Assembly: GCF_000411295.1 (NCBI RefSeq)
Contig: NZ_KE150421.1
Location: forward strand, 69,265-133,264
Direction: 5' to 3'
Source: Paenisporosarcina sp. HGH0030
Lineage (GTDB): Bacteria > Bacillota > Bacilli > Bacillales_A > Planococcaceae
Length of the DNA: 64,000 nt
This document shows positions 1 to 11,164 of the stretch, piece after piece. The translations under genes were made by a program, and so were the position numbers. Under the pieces are notes generated by a model. That model made no database searches, was not told the origin of the DNA, and was given only the letters and a program-made list of their open reading frames with translations. Position 1 is the first letter of the stretch, and the number at the start of each line of letters is the position of its first letter.

Positions 1-1692
1 CAAGGAGATTATTTACTCCAAAACTACGACGAAACTGCAGCCAATTTCGATTGGAAAGAGGCAGAAAAGGCGTTTAGTTGGCATGTGACAGGTCGTATGA
101 ACGTGGCGCACGAAGCCATTGACCGTCATGCAAATTCAGACAGAAAAAACAAAATCGCTCTTTATTACAAAGATGCAATTCGTAAAGAATCTTATACGTT
201 CAATGAAATGAAAAAATGGACAAACAAAGCAGCAAATGCCTTGAAAGCCCATACAAATCTTGAAAAAGGTGACCGTTTATTTATCTTCATGCCGCGCTCG
301 CCTGAATTGTATTTTGCGTTAATCGGTGCTCTTAAAATGGGTGTAATTGTTGGACCATTGTTCGAGGCATTTATGGAAGGTGCAGTCTATGATCGTTTAG
401 CGGATAGTGAAGCAAAAGCGATTGTGACGACCCCTGAGTTGTTAAATCGTATTCCGGTAGATAAATTACCTCACCTGGAAACAATCCTTTTAGTCGGCGA
501 AAACGTGGAAGAAGATAATAAAACAGTAGATTTTATGAAACATTTGAAAGCTGCGTCTCAGTATTTCCAAGTGGAGTGGCTCGATAAAGAAGATGGATTG
601 GTTCTTCATTATACGTCTGGTTCAACTGGCAAGCCTAAAGGTGTATTACACGTACAGGAAGCCATGGTACAACATTATCAGACTGCAAAATGGGTGTTGG
701 ATTTAAAAGAGCAGGATATTTATTGGTGCACAGCAGATCCAGGTTGGGTAACAGGGACCTCTTATGGAATTTTTGGTCCATGGTTAACTGGAACAACAAT
801 GGTTGTGTTAGGAGGACGTTTTTCTCCTGATGCATGGTACCAAGCGATTGAAGACTTCGGTGTAACGATTTGGTATAGTGCGCCAACCGCTTTCCGTATG
901 TTGATGGGAGCTGGCGATGCTTTAGTGAAGGAATATGATTTATCTTCGCTGCGTCACGTTTTATCTGTCGGTGAACCATTGAATCCAGAAGTAATCAGAT
1001 GGGGAGCAGAAGTATTCCGCCATCGCATACATGATACATGGTGGATGACAGAAACAGGCGCTCAGATGATTTGTAACTATGCGTGCTTGCCAATTCGCCC
1101 TGGATCAATGGGCAAACCAATTCCAGGTGTGAAAGCAGCTATCGTGGACGATCGTGGGGTTGAGTTGCCTCCATATCAAATGGGGAACTTGGCACTTAAA
1201 AAAGGCTGGCCATCAATGATGCGTCAAATCTGGAATAATCCTGAAAAATATCAATCGTATTTCCTTAACGATGAATGGTACGTTTCAGGAGATTCTGCTT
1301 ACATGGACGAAGACGGGTATTTCTGGTTCCAAGGGCGTATTGACGATGTCATCATGACTTCTGGCGAACGCGTAGGACCATTTGAAGTGGAAAGCAAACT
1401 TCTCGAGCATCCATCAATTGTCGAAGCGGGTGTAATCGGAAAACCGGATCCAGTTCGTGGAGAAATCATTAAAGCATTCGTAGCATTAAAAGAAGGTGTT
1501 GAACCTTCAGACGAATTGATTGCTGATATACAACAATTCGTGAAAAAAGGATTAGCTGCACACGCTGCTCCGCGTGAAATTGAATTTAAAGACAAGCTAC
1601 CGAAAACACGCAGTGGGAAAATCATGAGACGTGTGTTAAAAGCGTGGGAACTTGATTTACCAACAGGCGATTTATCTACAATGGAAGATTAA
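1..1692 (+). CDS. acsA: Acetyl-CoA synthetase (5' end outside window)
   Basis: Activates acetate to acetyl-CoA through acetyl-AMP in the cytosol. The frame is open from base 1 (QGDYLLQNYDET...), so about ten N-terminal residues lie outside the window; the internal GTG at 85 is not the start. Visible are the AMP-binding loop YTSGSTGKPKG (about visible residue 204), the WYVSGD and GRIDDVIMTSGERVGP motifs, and the C-terminal PKTRSGKIMRR, whose Lys is the usual acetylation control site. The length (563 visible residues against about 572) and the sequence agree with B. subtilis AcsA almost throughout. A strong terminator follows at once. In B. subtilis acsA also lies beside tyrS, so this is core chromosome. 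Confidence 0.97.
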   Translation, partial: QGDYLLQNYDETAANFDWKEAEKAFSWHVTGRMNVAHEAIDRHANSDRKNKIALYYKDAIRKESYTFNEMKKWTNKAANALKAHTNLEKGDRLFIFMPRSPELYFALIGALKMGVIVGPLFEAFMEGAVYDRLADSEAKAIVTTPELLNRIPVDKLPHLETILLVGENVEEDNKTVDFMKHLKAASQYFQVEWLDKEDGLVLHYTSGSTGKPKGVLHVQEAMVQHYQTAKWVLDLKEQDIYWCTADPGWVTGTSYGIFGPWLTGTTMVVLGGRFSPDAWYQAIEDFGVTIWYSAPTAFRMLMGAGDALVKEYDLSSLRHVLSVGEPLNPEVIRWGAEVFRHRIHDTWWMTETGAQMICNYACLPIRPGSMGKPIPGVKAAIVDDRGVELPPYQMGNLALKKGWPSMMRQIWNNPEKYQSYFLNDEWYVSGDSAYMDEDGYFWFQGRIDDVIMTSGERVGPFEVESKLLEHPSIVEAGVIGKPDPVRGEIIKAFVALKEGVEPSDELIADIQQFVKKGLAAHAAPREIEFKDKLPKTRSGKIMRRVLKAWELDLPTGDLSTMED

Positions 1693-1695
1693 TGA

Positions 1696-1744
1696 AAATG
1701 CCAACAGTTTGCACTACTGCAGTGCTAGCTGTTGGCATTTCTTT
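1696..1744 (+). terminator. Terminator of acsA
   Basis: Arms AAATGCCAACAG and CTGTTGGCATTT enclose a second small hairpin (GCACT/AGTGC) and lead into CTTTATT. It starts four bases after the acsA stop. Confidence 0.85.
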
Positions 1745-1770
1745 ATTGAAAAGCGTATCACGTCATTTTA

Positions 1771-1857
1771 TCTAGACACTTTGAAATGTGAAGCTGGCCA
1801 CGCTACCTGACTCCAACCGAGTGAAGCGGAGGCGTGGGCTGGCGCTTGAAGCTAGAT
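1771..1857. repeat. Dispersed intergenic repeat, copy 1
   Basis: Bounded by TCTAGA and CTAGATA, with a core GAAGCGGAGGCGTGGGCTGG then CTTGAAGCTAGA. The same core occurs inverted at 5173-5267 and in this orientation at 43132-43242. It lies between two terminators and has no reading frame. Family name not known to me. Confidence 0.6.
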
Positions 1858-1863
1858 AAATAG

Positions 1864-1908
1864 AAAAGCAGTAAAACTTATCGATGCTGATAAGTTTCAC
1901 TGCTTTTT
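1864..1908. terminator. Bidirectional terminator between acsA and pbp
   Basis: Long inverted repeat AAAAGCAGTAAAACTTATC / GATAAGTTTCACTGCTTTTT with one mismatch. It is A-rich on one side and T-rich on the other, so it can stop transcription from both convergent genes. Confidence 0.85.
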
Positions 1909-1912
1909 AATT

Positions 1913-4831
1913 TTATGCTCCTTCACCATCTCCAGGAGGTGGTTCTACTGGAGGTGGTTCTACTGGAGGTGGCTCTACTGGAGGCGGCTTAGGTTTCGGA
2001 TCCGGTTTAGGTTTTGGATCTGGCTTCGGCTTTGGTTCTGTACCAGGTTTAGGTTCTGGTTCAGGTGCTGCTACATTTACCATATTGGATGCGGGAGATT
2101 GGTTCCCTGTAATATCCACAGCAACCACGAAGTATGTGCCTGGGCTGCTCAATTGATACGAGTTGCCACTTGCTTCTTTGACGGAAGTTAACAAAGCATT
2201 GCCACCAGTACTTTTGAACACTCGGTATCCAACGACATCTTTGGAAGCGGAATTCGACCAAGTTAGAGTTCTTCCTGAAATGGAAGCAGAAACTGATCCC
2301 GGTGAAGCCCCATCAGCATCGAATGTATCTTCAGATACTACCCGGTCTGCAAAACTAGAATTTTGAGGAAAAAGCTTACTTGCATCACCGTTGATATTGC
2401 CAAACATACGATTAATAAAGTCTTTGTTCACACCAACTCCACCACTGACTACAAATTCGCTAGGTGTTGACGAAAGTGCGCGATAACGTTTGCCATCGAT
2501 CATGACGTAAGATGATGAGACGAAGCTATCATCTGCTTTCCTTGGTACGTAAGTGTTGGCATTGAATAAATCAGATCTAACAAGACCTGCACGAGAACAT
2601 TCTTCTGATGGAGACATTCCTGAAATTGCACAGAATGAACGAGAGACAACGCCTTTAGGCTGCTTGAATCCGGCAGCTGGGTCCACCAGTTCAGGATTCA
2701 CATCATATGAACTATTCATCAATCTAGCCCATAACATATTGACGCGAGTTCCTGGTTGTTGATAAGTACCATTCGAAATATTTAAATTGGTTGGAGTATC
2801 GTAACCTAGCCATACACCAAGTGTAATAGAAGGGTTATATCCCATGAACCAAACATCGTGTGCATTATTTGTTGTTCCCGTTTTAGCTGCAAAATCAGAA
2901 TTGAATTTCAATTCCGATTGCGCCCGTCTACCAGTACCCTCAGATAACACATCTCTTAGCATATCAGTTACGATATATGATGTTTGTGGAGAGTAGACAG
3001 GTACAGCTTTTGATTGATGCTTGAAAATAATATTGCCATCAGCATCTTCAATTTTCTCAATCATATATGAATCGATAAATTGACCACCATTCGCCAAAGT
3101 GGCATAAGCATTTGTGTTTTCTTCAATTGTGACACCATTTCTAATACCACCAATTGAAGCGGAAAGGTTTACATAATCCTCATCTATTAAACGAGAGAAT
3201 CCGAGTTTTTTTAAAAATTCGGCTGGACGTTTTTCGACAATTTGATTATACAATCTTAAAGCTGCCAAGTTTTGTGAAGTTGCCAGTGCCTGTCGGGCAG
3301 GAATGATACCAAGTTCTTGCTCTTTATTGAAGTTTCCAGGTGAGTATGGATTTCCACTGCCGTCTACATAGTCTTTGAATGCAACATCGACGACCGGACT
3401 TCCAGCACCGATCACACCATACTCAATGGCAGGAGCATAAATTAATAAAGGCTTCATGGTTGAACCATTTTGACGATATCTTTGTGTTGCATGATTTGAT
3501 GCTTCAATTTCATAACTACGTCCACCGATAAAACTTAAGATTCTGCCCGTACTATTTTCCATCAGCACACTGCCTACCTGAACAGGTTCTTCAACCCATT
3601 CATTTTTTTGTGATTCAGCATTGTATTTTTCAACCTTGATAGATGGGCCATAGTTTTTAAATTCATCTTTAACTTTTTGATGAGCGTCATACATTTCTTT
3701 GTCTATGGTTGAATGTATTCGGTAGCCGTTATTACGCATTGCACGATCGGCCATAATTGTATATTTTTCATTTAATTTTTCTTCATCTTTTAAACGAGAA
3801 GGGTCAATGCCGTCTTTTTCAGCTAACAATTCCGCTATAATCTGTTTTGCTTGGCGTTCCAATTCATATGTTAAGAAAGGGTATCTTTCCTGAGGTAATA
3901 ATTCAGGAGAACGGAAATCTTTTTTAATATCGTAAGCAATCGCTCCGTTATATTCTTGTTCCGTTATGTAGCCGGTTTCTTTCATACGATACAGAACTGT
4001 CAGCATCCGATCGATTCCTGGTTTCAGACCATCATCATCTTTCAATAAACCTCCAGAAGTGAATGGTGTATGAGCGAAAGGTGCTTGCGGAATGCCCGCT
4101 ATAAAAGCAGCCTGAGGTAAATTTAAATCTTTTGCTTTGACATTGAAAATTCCTTCTGCGGCGGTTTCAATCCCTGCAATATTGGCACCAGAAGCGTTGC
4201 GGCCGTAGGGGATGATATTTAAATAAGCTTCCAGAATTTCATCTTTTTCCATGAATTTTTCAAGGCGCATGGCAAGAAGAATTTCTTTTGCTTTGCGTTC
4301 ATAGGAAACTTCATTTGTGAGAATCTGATTTTTGATTAACTGTTGTGTAAGTGTGGATCCACCTGTCTGGCTATCAGAATTCGTTACATCCTGCAGTAGC
4401 CCACGGAAAATAGCCTTTGGCACGATTCCATCATGTACTGGGAAATATTCATCTTCCGTTGCATACACTGCATCAAGGACATAAGGAGAGACTTCCTCAA
4501 GCTTCGTTTCACGACGCTGTAAATCTGTTCTTATTTTCCCTAAGTACACATTGTTCGCAAAATATACTTCTGAGGTCTCTTCATAACTGAAGATGGATGC
4601 GCGCATATCCGCTTCTTCACGAAGTGGTTCCTGATCGACTAGTGAAGCGAAATATCCAGCTGCCACCGATCCTGCAAATGCGCCGCCTACCAAAAGGACA
4701 ATAAGCAAAATTAATGCGAGATTCCAGATGACCCCTGAGGTAATGCGCAAGCCTTTAGCCCACTGTGCATTCGTCCACCTATCCCATGTTTCGTTTATTT
4801 TTTTCAACCAGTTTTTTACTTGATCATTCAA
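1913..4831 (-). CDS. Class A penicillin-binding protein (transglycosylase/transpeptidase)
   Basis: Bifunctional peptidoglycan polymerase anchored in the membrane. The start is a TTG at 4831 preceded by AGGAGG; the upstream in-frame ATG has no such site. A cytoplasmic tail and one membrane helix (about residues 35-58) lead into a GT51 domain with the GGSTLTQQLIKNQIL signature. The transpeptidase domain has GSTMKP (active Ser near 455), SQN and KTGTTN (near 650). A fibronectin-III-like module and a Pro-rich tail (EPKPKPDPKPK and repeated PPPVE) end the 972-residue protein. The tail resembles that of PBP1 (PonA), but the neighbourhood is not that of ponA, so I give no symbol. The gene converges on acsA and diverges from tyrS. 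Confidence 0.93.
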   Translation of the reverse strand: MNDQVKNWLKKINETWDRWTNAQWAKGLRITSGVIWNLALILLIVLLVGGAFAGSVAAGYFASLVDQEPLREEADMRASIFSYEETSEVYFANNVYLGKIRTDLQRRETKLEEVSPYVLDAVYATEDEYFPVHDGIVPKAIFRGLLQDVTNSDSQTGGSTLTQQLIKNQILTNEVSYERKAKEILLAMRLEKFMEKDEILEAYLNIIPYGRNASGANIAGIETAAEGIFNVKAKDLNLPQAAFIAGIPQAPFAHTPFTSGGLLKDDDGLKPGIDRMLTVLYRMKETGYITEQEYNGAIAYDIKKDFRSPELLPQERYPFLTYELERQAKQIIAELLAEKDGIDPSRLKDEEKLNEKYTIMADRAMRNNGYRIHSTIDKEMYDAHQKVKDEFKNYGPSIKVEKYNAESQKNEWVEEPVQVGSVLMENSTGRILSFIGGRSYEIEASNHATQRYRQNGSTMKPLLIYAPAIEYGVIGAGSPVVDVAFKDYVDGSGNPYSPGNFNKEQELGIIPARQALATSQNLAALRLYNQIVEKRPAEFLKKLGFSRLIDEDYVNLSASIGGIRNGVTIEENTNAYATLANGGQFIDSYMIEKIEDADGNIIFKHQSKAVPVYSPQTSYIVTDMLRDVLSEGTGRRAQSELKFNSDFAAKTGTTNNAHDVWFMGYNPSITLGVWLGYDTPTNLNISNGTYQQPGTRVNMLWARLMNSSYDVNPELVDPAAGFKQPKGVVSRSFCAISGMSPSEECSRAGLVRSDLFNANTYVPRKADDSFVSSSYVMIDGKRYRALSSTPSEFVVSGGVGVNKDFINRMFGNINGDASKLFPQNSSFADRVVSEDTFDADGASPGSVSASISGRTLTWSNSASKDVVGYRVFKSTGGNALLTSVKEASGNSYQLSSPGTYFVVAVDITGNQSPASNMVNVAAPEPEPKPGTEPKPKPDPKPKPDPKPKPPPVEPPPVEPPPVEPPPGDGEGA

Positions 4832-4924
4832 CCGAATCGACCTCCTAAAATCTTGTCCTATTATATCATAAAATGGTAGATGCCTAATATATTTATTGAC
4901 AACGAACAATAAAAGCGTACAATG

Positions 4925-5171
4925 AAAAAATATATATTATTTTGAGTGATGAAAAGTCCGAAGTAATGAATGCAAGTGCTGTTTAGAGAGCCAGCGGGTG
5001 GTGAAAGCTGGTCAGTGTGCATACATGAATTACAGGCTGGGAGCTTAAACGTCAACACAACGATACTGTGTCTGATGAGCGGAAGGACTGGTTCCTTCAA
5101 GCTGGGTGGTACCGCGCAAATTGTATTTAGCGTCCCTGCATGATTTTTATTAATCGTGCAGGGACTTTTTT
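4925..5171 (+). promoter_or_regulatory. Tyr-specific T-box leader of tyrS with antiterminator and terminator
   Basis: The invariant T-box GGGTGGTACCGCG is at 5104-5116. The AGAGAG element of stem I lies near 4985, and TAC (Tyr) codons at 5031-5033 and 5022-5024 are specifier candidates. The terminator hairpin CCCTGCATGAT / ATCGTGCAGGG plus T-run ends at about 5171. T-box leaders bind uncharged tRNA, which favours read-through. Here that would raise tyrosyl-tRNA synthetase when Tyr-tRNA is uncharged. Which TAC is the specifier was not settled by folding. Confidence 0.93.
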
Positions 5172-5172
5172 A

Positions 5173-6576
<1,404 letters not shown>

Positions 6577-6585
6577 CACAAGAGG

Positions 6586-6620
6586 AAAGACCGTTTTATT
6601 ATAAAAACGGTCTTTTTTAT
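6586..6620 (+). terminator. Terminator of tyrS
   Basis: GACCGTTTT / AAAACGGTC hairpin followed by six T. Confidence 0.9.
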
Positions 6621-6689
6621 TAAAAGAATGACATGTTTCCAACGAACCACCATTCACCGTTAAACTGTGATGATTTTTGCCTTAAAAGT

Positions 6690-6733
6690 AAAGCTGCCTT
6701 GATGACTAATATCGTCATCAAGGCAGCTTTTTT
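6690..6733. terminator. Terminator of the cobalamin-binding-like gene
   Basis: AAAGCTGCCTTGATGAC / GTCATCAAGGCAGCTTT is a near-perfect 17-base inverted repeat with T on both outer sides. It lies immediately downstream of the minus-strand gene ending at 6739. Confidence 0.85.
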
Positions 6734-6738
6734 CGTAA

Positions 6739-7554
6739 TCACTTATTTTCAGTAATCCATGTAGGTAATTCTAAATCGGCATAAATATCTGGATGTAGGA
6801 TATTGGCGAGCTTAAACGCACCTTCCAAAAGGCGCGGGGAGGGACGGCAATACAATTCTTCTTCCATTATATGTACATTGTTCTTTTGTAAATCTGTTAG
6901 ATTCTCATAACCAGACCGTTTTTCAACAACTTTTTTATTCACTTTAGATAGCTGAACGCCAACCCAAGCAAGGAAAATATAGTCCGGATTGCGACGCATT
7001 ACATCATCCCAATCTGTCTGAACACTTGCCAATTCAACGTCACGAAAGACATTGCGCCCACCAGAAACTTCACTGACTTCAGTTAACCAATTTACCTGTC
7101 CTGGTGTAAAGATTGGTTTCGGCCACCACTCCCAATATAATTCGGGATAAGTGGAAACAAGGGTAGCGCGAATCTTCATTTCATCAACAAATTTTCTGTA
7201 TTCCAAGACGATCTTTTCAGCCTCAACAGAAATACCACATGCGTGACCAACAATCAGTAAATCCTCTGCAATATCGTTTAAACTTTGAGGATTCAACACA
7301 AGATGGGGAATACCACGATCTACTAATTCGTTCACATTTTTCTCCATACCAGGAACACTGAGTGAAGCCAATACAAGATCAGGCTCTAATGCCTCTAGTG
7401 CATCGATATCAATTGACAAATCCGGACCTAATCGAGGTAAATGTTGAACTGAAGAAGGCCAATCAGAAAAGTCGTCGAGTCCGACAAGCTGATCCGTTAA
7501 GCCTAAATAGGCAAGAACTTCAGTATTGCTAGGGCATATAGAAATGAGTCTCAT
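6739..7554 (-). CDS. Periplasmic-binding-protein fold, cobalamin/siderophore-type, without signal peptide
   Basis: 271 residues starting MRLISICPSNTEVLAYLGL, the opening typical of BtuF/TroA-type binding proteins (class III, two lobes joined by a helix). LEPDLVLAS and RNPDYIFLAW are the usual lobe-end strands. There is no signal peptide or lipobox, and no permease or ATPase gene adjoins it. It therefore resembles the cytosolic 'cobalamin-binding protein' homologues found in many Firmicutes, whose ligand is uncertain. AAAGGAG precedes the ATG. It is the first gene of the insertion between tyrS and rpsD. Confidence 0.75.
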   Translation of the reverse strand: MRLISICPSNTEVLAYLGLTDQLVGLDDFSDWPSSVQHLPRLGPDLSIDIDALEALEPDLVLASLSVPGMEKNVNELVDRGIPHLVLNPQSLNDIAEDLLIVGHACGISVEAEKIVLEYRKFVDEMKIRATLVSTYPELYWEWWPKPIFTPGQVNWLTEVSEVSGGRNVFRDVELASVQTDWDDVMRRNPDYIFLAWVGVQLSKVNKKVVEKRSGYENLTDLQKNNVHIMEEELYCRPSPRLLEGAFKLANILHPDIYADLELPTWITENK

Positions 7555-7596
7555 ACAAAAACTCCTTTTAATTTTTATATAAGTGTATCATAGGCA

Positions 7597-7622
7597 CAAA
7601 AAAAGAGCCCCAACTGGGACTC
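7597..7622 (-). terminator. Terminator downstream of the collagen-like gene
   Basis: On the minus strand, GAGTCCCAGTTGGGGCTC is followed by seven T. Confidence 0.7.
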
Positions 7623-7656
7623 TATTGAAACTAACAAGAGTAGTACTCAATAGTCA

Positions 7657-7692
7657 AAATGCCTGGGCATCGAAAGTGCACAGGCATTTTTT
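7657..7692. terminator. Hairpin just after the collagen-like gene
   Basis: AAAATGCCTG / CAGGCATTTTTT with a GC-rich inner stem. Flanked by A and T runs, so it could act in either direction. Confidence 0.6.
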
Positions 7693-7695
7693 ATT

Positions 7696-8415
7696 TCACC
7701 CTACCTGGATAATTTGCAGGGTGGCCAATTTGTAGCTAAAATGCTCCTGTAATTCTGCTTGGATTTTAACAATATCTCCTTCTAGCAATGAAACTAAATC
7801 AGAAGAGGACAGGGAGGTAGCAGTGGTGGATTCGGTGAACGACGATACTACCGTAATGGCGTCATTTATCTTTACGTGAAATGTCGATGGCGAACAAGTT
7901 ATTGTATTTGATGCCAATATGATTTTATAGCTAATTTGATAAATCCCTGATTTCAATACTTTCAGGCCGTCTTGCATTAACTCTACATCTTGGAGTGGTC
8001 CAGGCATGATAAATCTAACAGCCCCAGACGCTTTGCTCATTACATTGCAAATGCCGAAACCATGAGCTGCTTGCAATATACCTGGTGGTCCAGGAGGGCC
8101 TTGATCCCCTTTAGGTCCTTGTATTCCTTGTAGACCTCTAATACCTTGATCACCACTGGGACCTGGGGGACCTTGATCCCCTTTTGGACCTTGTATTCCT
8201 TGTAGACCTCTAATGCCTTGATCACCACTGGGACCTGGAGGACCTTGATTACCTTTAGGTCCTTTTAAACCTTGTGGGCCCTGCTGGCCTTTTGGTCCAG
8301 GGGGGCCTTGTTCTCCTCTAAAACCAACGGGACCTTGATAGCCTCTAGGACCTCTAGGCCCACGTGCGCAATTACAATTATTCGATGATCCATTACATTT
8401 TGGACAGCGATCCAA
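7696..8415 (-). CDS. Collagen-like (Gly-X-Y) spore-surface-type protein
   Basis: A Cys-rich head ([15 protein letters not shown]) is followed by about 31 uninterrupted Gly-X-Y triplets. A roughly 120-residue globular C-terminal domain (from ILQAAHGF to [10 protein letters not shown]) has the look of the BclA/C1q/TNF-like trimerisation domains. Within the triplets a unit [20 protein letters not shown]... is present twice in tandem. I prefer the TTG start at 8415, six bases after GGAAGG; an ATG at 8475 in frame would add 20 residues but has only a weak site. By analogy with exosporium hairs of Bacillus it may form trimeric filaments on the spore, but no exosporium-targeting motif is obvious. 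Transcribed after the PKD-type gene, 77 bases apart. Confidence 0.8.
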   Translation of the reverse strand: MDRCPKCNGSSNNCNCARGPRGPRGYQGPVGFRGEQGPPGPKGQQGPQGLKGPKGNQGPPGPSGDQGIRGLQGIQGPKGDQGPPGPSGDQGIRGLQGIQGPKGDQGPPGPPGILQAAHGFGICNVMSKASGAVRFIMPGPLQDVELMQDGLKVLKSGIYQISYKIILASNTITCSPSTFHVKINDAITVVSSFTESTTATSLSSSDLVSLLEGDIVKIQAELQEHFSYKLATLQIIQVG

Positions 8416-8492
8416 TTTAATCCTTCCTTCCTTAATAAAGATGGCAATTGATTTGATGCGTTCGTACTTTTGCATCCCTGACCAATTGTTTT

Positions 8493-10532
8493 TTAATTGC
8501 GAATATTAAGTGGTATATTTTGGAGTGTCCCGCCCGAGCTGGATTGAATGGAAATAGCTCTCGTTTGATCTGGCAGCTGAGAGGAGCCTTCAACCCGATA
8601 CCCCCATTCCCCTAATGTATCCACAGGCACTTGGGCTAGGAGAGTGCCGTTAAGACTACTGCCGATATAGATAGAGATTGATGCCCCTGCTTGAAGCACA
8701 TTTGATGTCCCGGAAATACGCCATTCTGCATCCCCAGTACGATACTCCGCCCGAGTAACGGTCAAGGTTTCCGGAACCGATGTCACTTGGACAGTGTCTG
8801 AAGAAATGCCTCCAGGACCTTGGACTGTAAGTTGGAAAGTTAGTGTTGCTGGCTGTGCGGGAAATCTATATGTGGCTGTGGAGGTATTGGGATTGGTTAA
8901 TTGTACGGGAACTCCCGAGATTTGAGCCCATTGGTAAGATGTTGCAAGCCCTGTTGCGCTTCCTGCCAGCGTCACTAGTGCTCCTTGCTGGACGACTTGA
9001 TCTGGCCCTGCATCAGCAATTGGAGGTGGTGTGGAGTCAAGAACCGTAATACTTACGGAGTCGGTGGAAGGTCCGCCTTCGCCATCAACTGTCAACTCAA
9101 ATACTAGAGTCGCTTGAGAAGCTGGTGCAACAAAGGTAGGAGTTGCTGTAGTGCCACCAGTCAATGCAACAGTAGGTCCGGATAACTGAATCCAATTATA
9201 TGAGGTGATAGCACCCGTTGAATTCGTTCCGTTCAGAAACACGGTTGAATTAACGACAACTGTTTGGTCGGGCCCGGCATTAGCTTCTACAGGTATAGGA
9301 CCATCAGGAGAACCGGTCACTGATACATCTATAACCCTCTTGCCTCCCGCTGTCGATTTAATAGTTACCTGGGACGGTGCAAATGGGAGGCTTGTAGTGC
9401 TTAATCCGTTAGGCGGAATGATGATCTCGCCAACCCCAAAATCCTCTATGGATAAAGCCGGTGCTCCAATCAAATCACTGGATGAGGCAATGACATCCAA
9501 AGTTTGGGAATTCGTGTCATAGTTCGCCGTTGCCGTAATGAAATCAACTGGCCCGGCTTCTTTTATACTGTTCGGAACATCACTCAAGTTTGTAACAGTA
9601 ACGGAAGCAGGGGGGCGGTCACCTGTATAAGCGACTCGGGCAAAGTACCGTCCGTTTATTCCTTGAAGCAGGGTGGTCTCAATTCCGTTTCCAGAAGCGC
9701 TTATCGTCTGTGCAGTGTCATCTGAAACCGCAAAGACATCTAGCGGTCCGCCTGCGCTATCGGTTTGTGTATAGTTGGCTCTAGTCACATCGACTCCCGA
9801 AACGGTAGAGATTTTTCCTAGAACCGTAAAAAGTCTGGTTTCAATACAGTTATCGGAGTCAAGGCCAGGAGTTGTTGAGCGATCCGGGGATCCGATGCCA
9901 ATTCCTGGCCCTTCAATCCGAAAAATGTTTTGAGGCTGTCCGAATGAATCAACAAACACACTGCCTGTAATTAGATGGGGCACATTTGGATCGCCAATAT
10001 ATCCTTCTGGGGCAAGTGGTGCAACATTTGGATCCCATTTTAAAAATGGATGGACGCGGCTGTTAAGCGCAAGCTCGAATTCCCCGCCGTTCAATCCGCC
10101 AATATCCTCTGTAAAATTAATTTCCCCGGCTCCCTCACCATCAGGTTCAGCGATGAACGTGTCAGTTCCATATGGGTGTGTAACCGTATACTCTGCATTT
10201 GGCTGTAATCCAAAGATACGAATCCGCACTCTGCCAAATACAATTTGGTCTCCATCCCTAGGAACTTCGCTTACAAAAGCAGCTTCCAATGCTAAGACAA
10301 GCCTAGCTCTTTCGCCAGTACCAGTAGTCATTTCAGCTTCCGCCAGAAAATAAAATGCTTCCGATGGATAATTATCCGGGAATGACACGGGCAGCGTTGG
10401 GTTAGGCAAATCTGCAGGAGTAATCCCTGAGTAAGGATCAGTAGGATCGACATTCAATTGAAGACGCAATCTATTTTCATCTTTATACCATACAGGAAAA
10501 CCATCAAACGCATTAATTGGTCCGACTGTCAT
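8493..10532 (-). CDS. Large extracellular/spore-surface-type protein with two PKD/REJ-like domains
   Basis: 679 residues, start ATG 10532 behind AGGAGG. Two tandem Ig-like modules of about 90 residues begin [12 protein letters not shown] and [12 protein letters not shown] and contain [10 protein letters not shown] / [10 protein letters not shown], typical of PKD or K319L-type beta-sandwich domains. The N-terminal 330 residues are of unknown type (opening [19 protein letters not shown]). A C-terminal 90-residue beta module follows. There is no signal peptide or anchor. A protein that reaches the outside without export would fit mother-cell synthesis and coating of the spore. It is divergent from mnxA and probably in one operon with the collagen-like gene. 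Function unknown; a role with the Mn oxidase is inference from position. Confidence 0.7.
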   Translation of the reverse strand: MTVGPINAFDGFPVWYKDENRLRLQLNVDPTDPYSGITPADLPNPTLPVSFPDNYPSEAFYFLAEAEMTTGTGERARLVLALEAAFVSEVPRDGDQIVFGRVRIRIFGLQPNAEYTVTHPYGTDTFIAEPDGEGAGEINFTEDIGGLNGGEFELALNSRVHPFLKWDPNVAPLAPEGYIGDPNVPHLITGSVFVDSFGQPQNIFRIEGPGIGIGSPDRSTTPGLDSDNCIETRLFTVLGKISTVSGVDVTRANYTQTDSAGGPLDVFAVSDDTAQTISASGNGIETTLLQGINGRYFARVAYTGDRPPASVTVTNLSDVPNSIKEAGPVDFITATANYDTNSQTLDVIASSSDLIGAPALSIEDFGVGEIIIPPNGLSTTSLPFAPSQVTIKSTAGGKRVIDVSVTGSPDGPIPVEANAGPDQTVVVNSTVFLNGTNSTGAITSYNWIQLSGPTVALTGGTTATPTFVAPASQATLVFELTVDGEGGPSTDSVSITVLDSTPPPIADAGPDQVVQQGALVTLAGSATGLATSYQWAQISGVPVQLTNPNTSTATYRFPAQPATLTFQLTVQGPGGISSDTVQVTSVPETLTVTRAEYRTGDAEWRISGTSNVLQAGASISIYIGSSLNGTLLAQVPVDTLGEWGYRVEGSSQLPDQTRAISIQSSSGGTLQNIPLNIRN

Positions 10533-10651
10533 GTATAGCCTCCTTTTTTTTGCAGAAAAAGTGATTCTACCAAATTTAACTGGAGATCAGGCGATTTCCT
10601 AATTTCTGCATATTTTTTCAAACTGTTATCAGTGTATGCAGAAAGGAATCC

Positions 10652-10660
10652 CATAGAGTA
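10652..10660 (+). promoter_or_regulatory. Possible sigma-K -10 element of the mnx operon
   Basis: CATAGAGTA fits the sigma-K -10 pattern CATANNNTA and lies 77 bases before the mnxA start, which leaves a normal leader. No clear -35 AC lies at the usual distance. A second match, CATATGTTA at 10713-10721, is too close to the mnxA ribosome site to serve mnxA. Its reverse strand also fits (CATAACATA) and could serve the divergent gene. Mother-cell sigma-K control is established for the mnx operon of Bacillus SG-1; here it is inference. Confidence 0.35.
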
Positions 10661-10736
10661 GGTAAATATACAACATTTTACAGTGGACAAAGTTCGTTCA
10701 TATTTGCTGGTACATATGTTATGTAGAGGTGGGGCT

Positions 10737-11156
10737 ATGGATAAAATTGCACATTTAATCATCTTTTATGTAGATGGCTGGATAGCTCTTTGTTTTTATT
10801 TTTATTTGCGAAGCTTTAAAAAGTTAATCGGGTTTCAGTTGGGGATGAACATTAGTGTGGCAATGGGCGGGATGGCAGCTCTGCTTTCTGGTGTTTTGCT
10901 TCAGCAGCAATTTCCATTCCATTTTACGTTGATTACGCTGATATCAACGGCCGTGGGGCTATTGGTTGGTGCGTTATTTGGGCTTCTGTTCGATTACCAG
11001 ACGTTTGTAACCGGATTGACCAATGGTGCGTTCATTGGGCTGATGTCCCCGATGATTGGAACTGTTGTAGAAATGCCTACCCTGTTCAGTTTGTTCGTGC
11101 ATGGGGTCTTTGCATTATGTTTACTCACCATTCTCATTTCTATTAAAAGGTCGTGA
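10737..11156 (+). CDS. mnxA: MnxA-like integral membrane protein
   Basis: First gene of the mnx operon. 139 residues starting MDKIAHLIIFYVDGW at ATG 10737 after AGAGGTGGGG; an in-frame GTG at 10683 has no ribosome site. Four hydrophobic segments are evident, the central ones rich in small residues (GMNISVAMGGMAALLSGVLL, AVGLLVGALFGLLF, LTNGAFIGLMSPMIGT). It resembles the neighbouring MnxB in this Gly-rich 'GAxxGxMxPMxGxV' pattern, so the two look like distant paralogues and possible partners. The symbol rests on operon position before mnxB-mnxG. No biochemical function is known to me. Confidence 0.65.
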   Translation: MDKIAHLIIFYVDGWIALCFYFYLRSFKKLIGFQLGMNISVAMGGMAALLSGVLLQQQFPFHFTLITLISTAVGLLVGALFGLLFDYQTFVTGLTNGAFIGLMSPMIGTVVEMPTLFSLFVHGVFALCLLTILISIKRS

Positions 11157-11164
11157 TGTAAACC

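Noticed and set aside
635-979. Minus-strand frame inside acsA
   Set aside because: Shadow of the coding strand with no ribosome site; the same holds for the other antisense frames in ezrA, mnxG, thiI and ackA.
4832-4909. 26 extra N-terminal residues of the penicillin-binding protein
   Set aside because: AGGAGG with TTG at 4831 is inside this stretch; the upstream ATG has no site.
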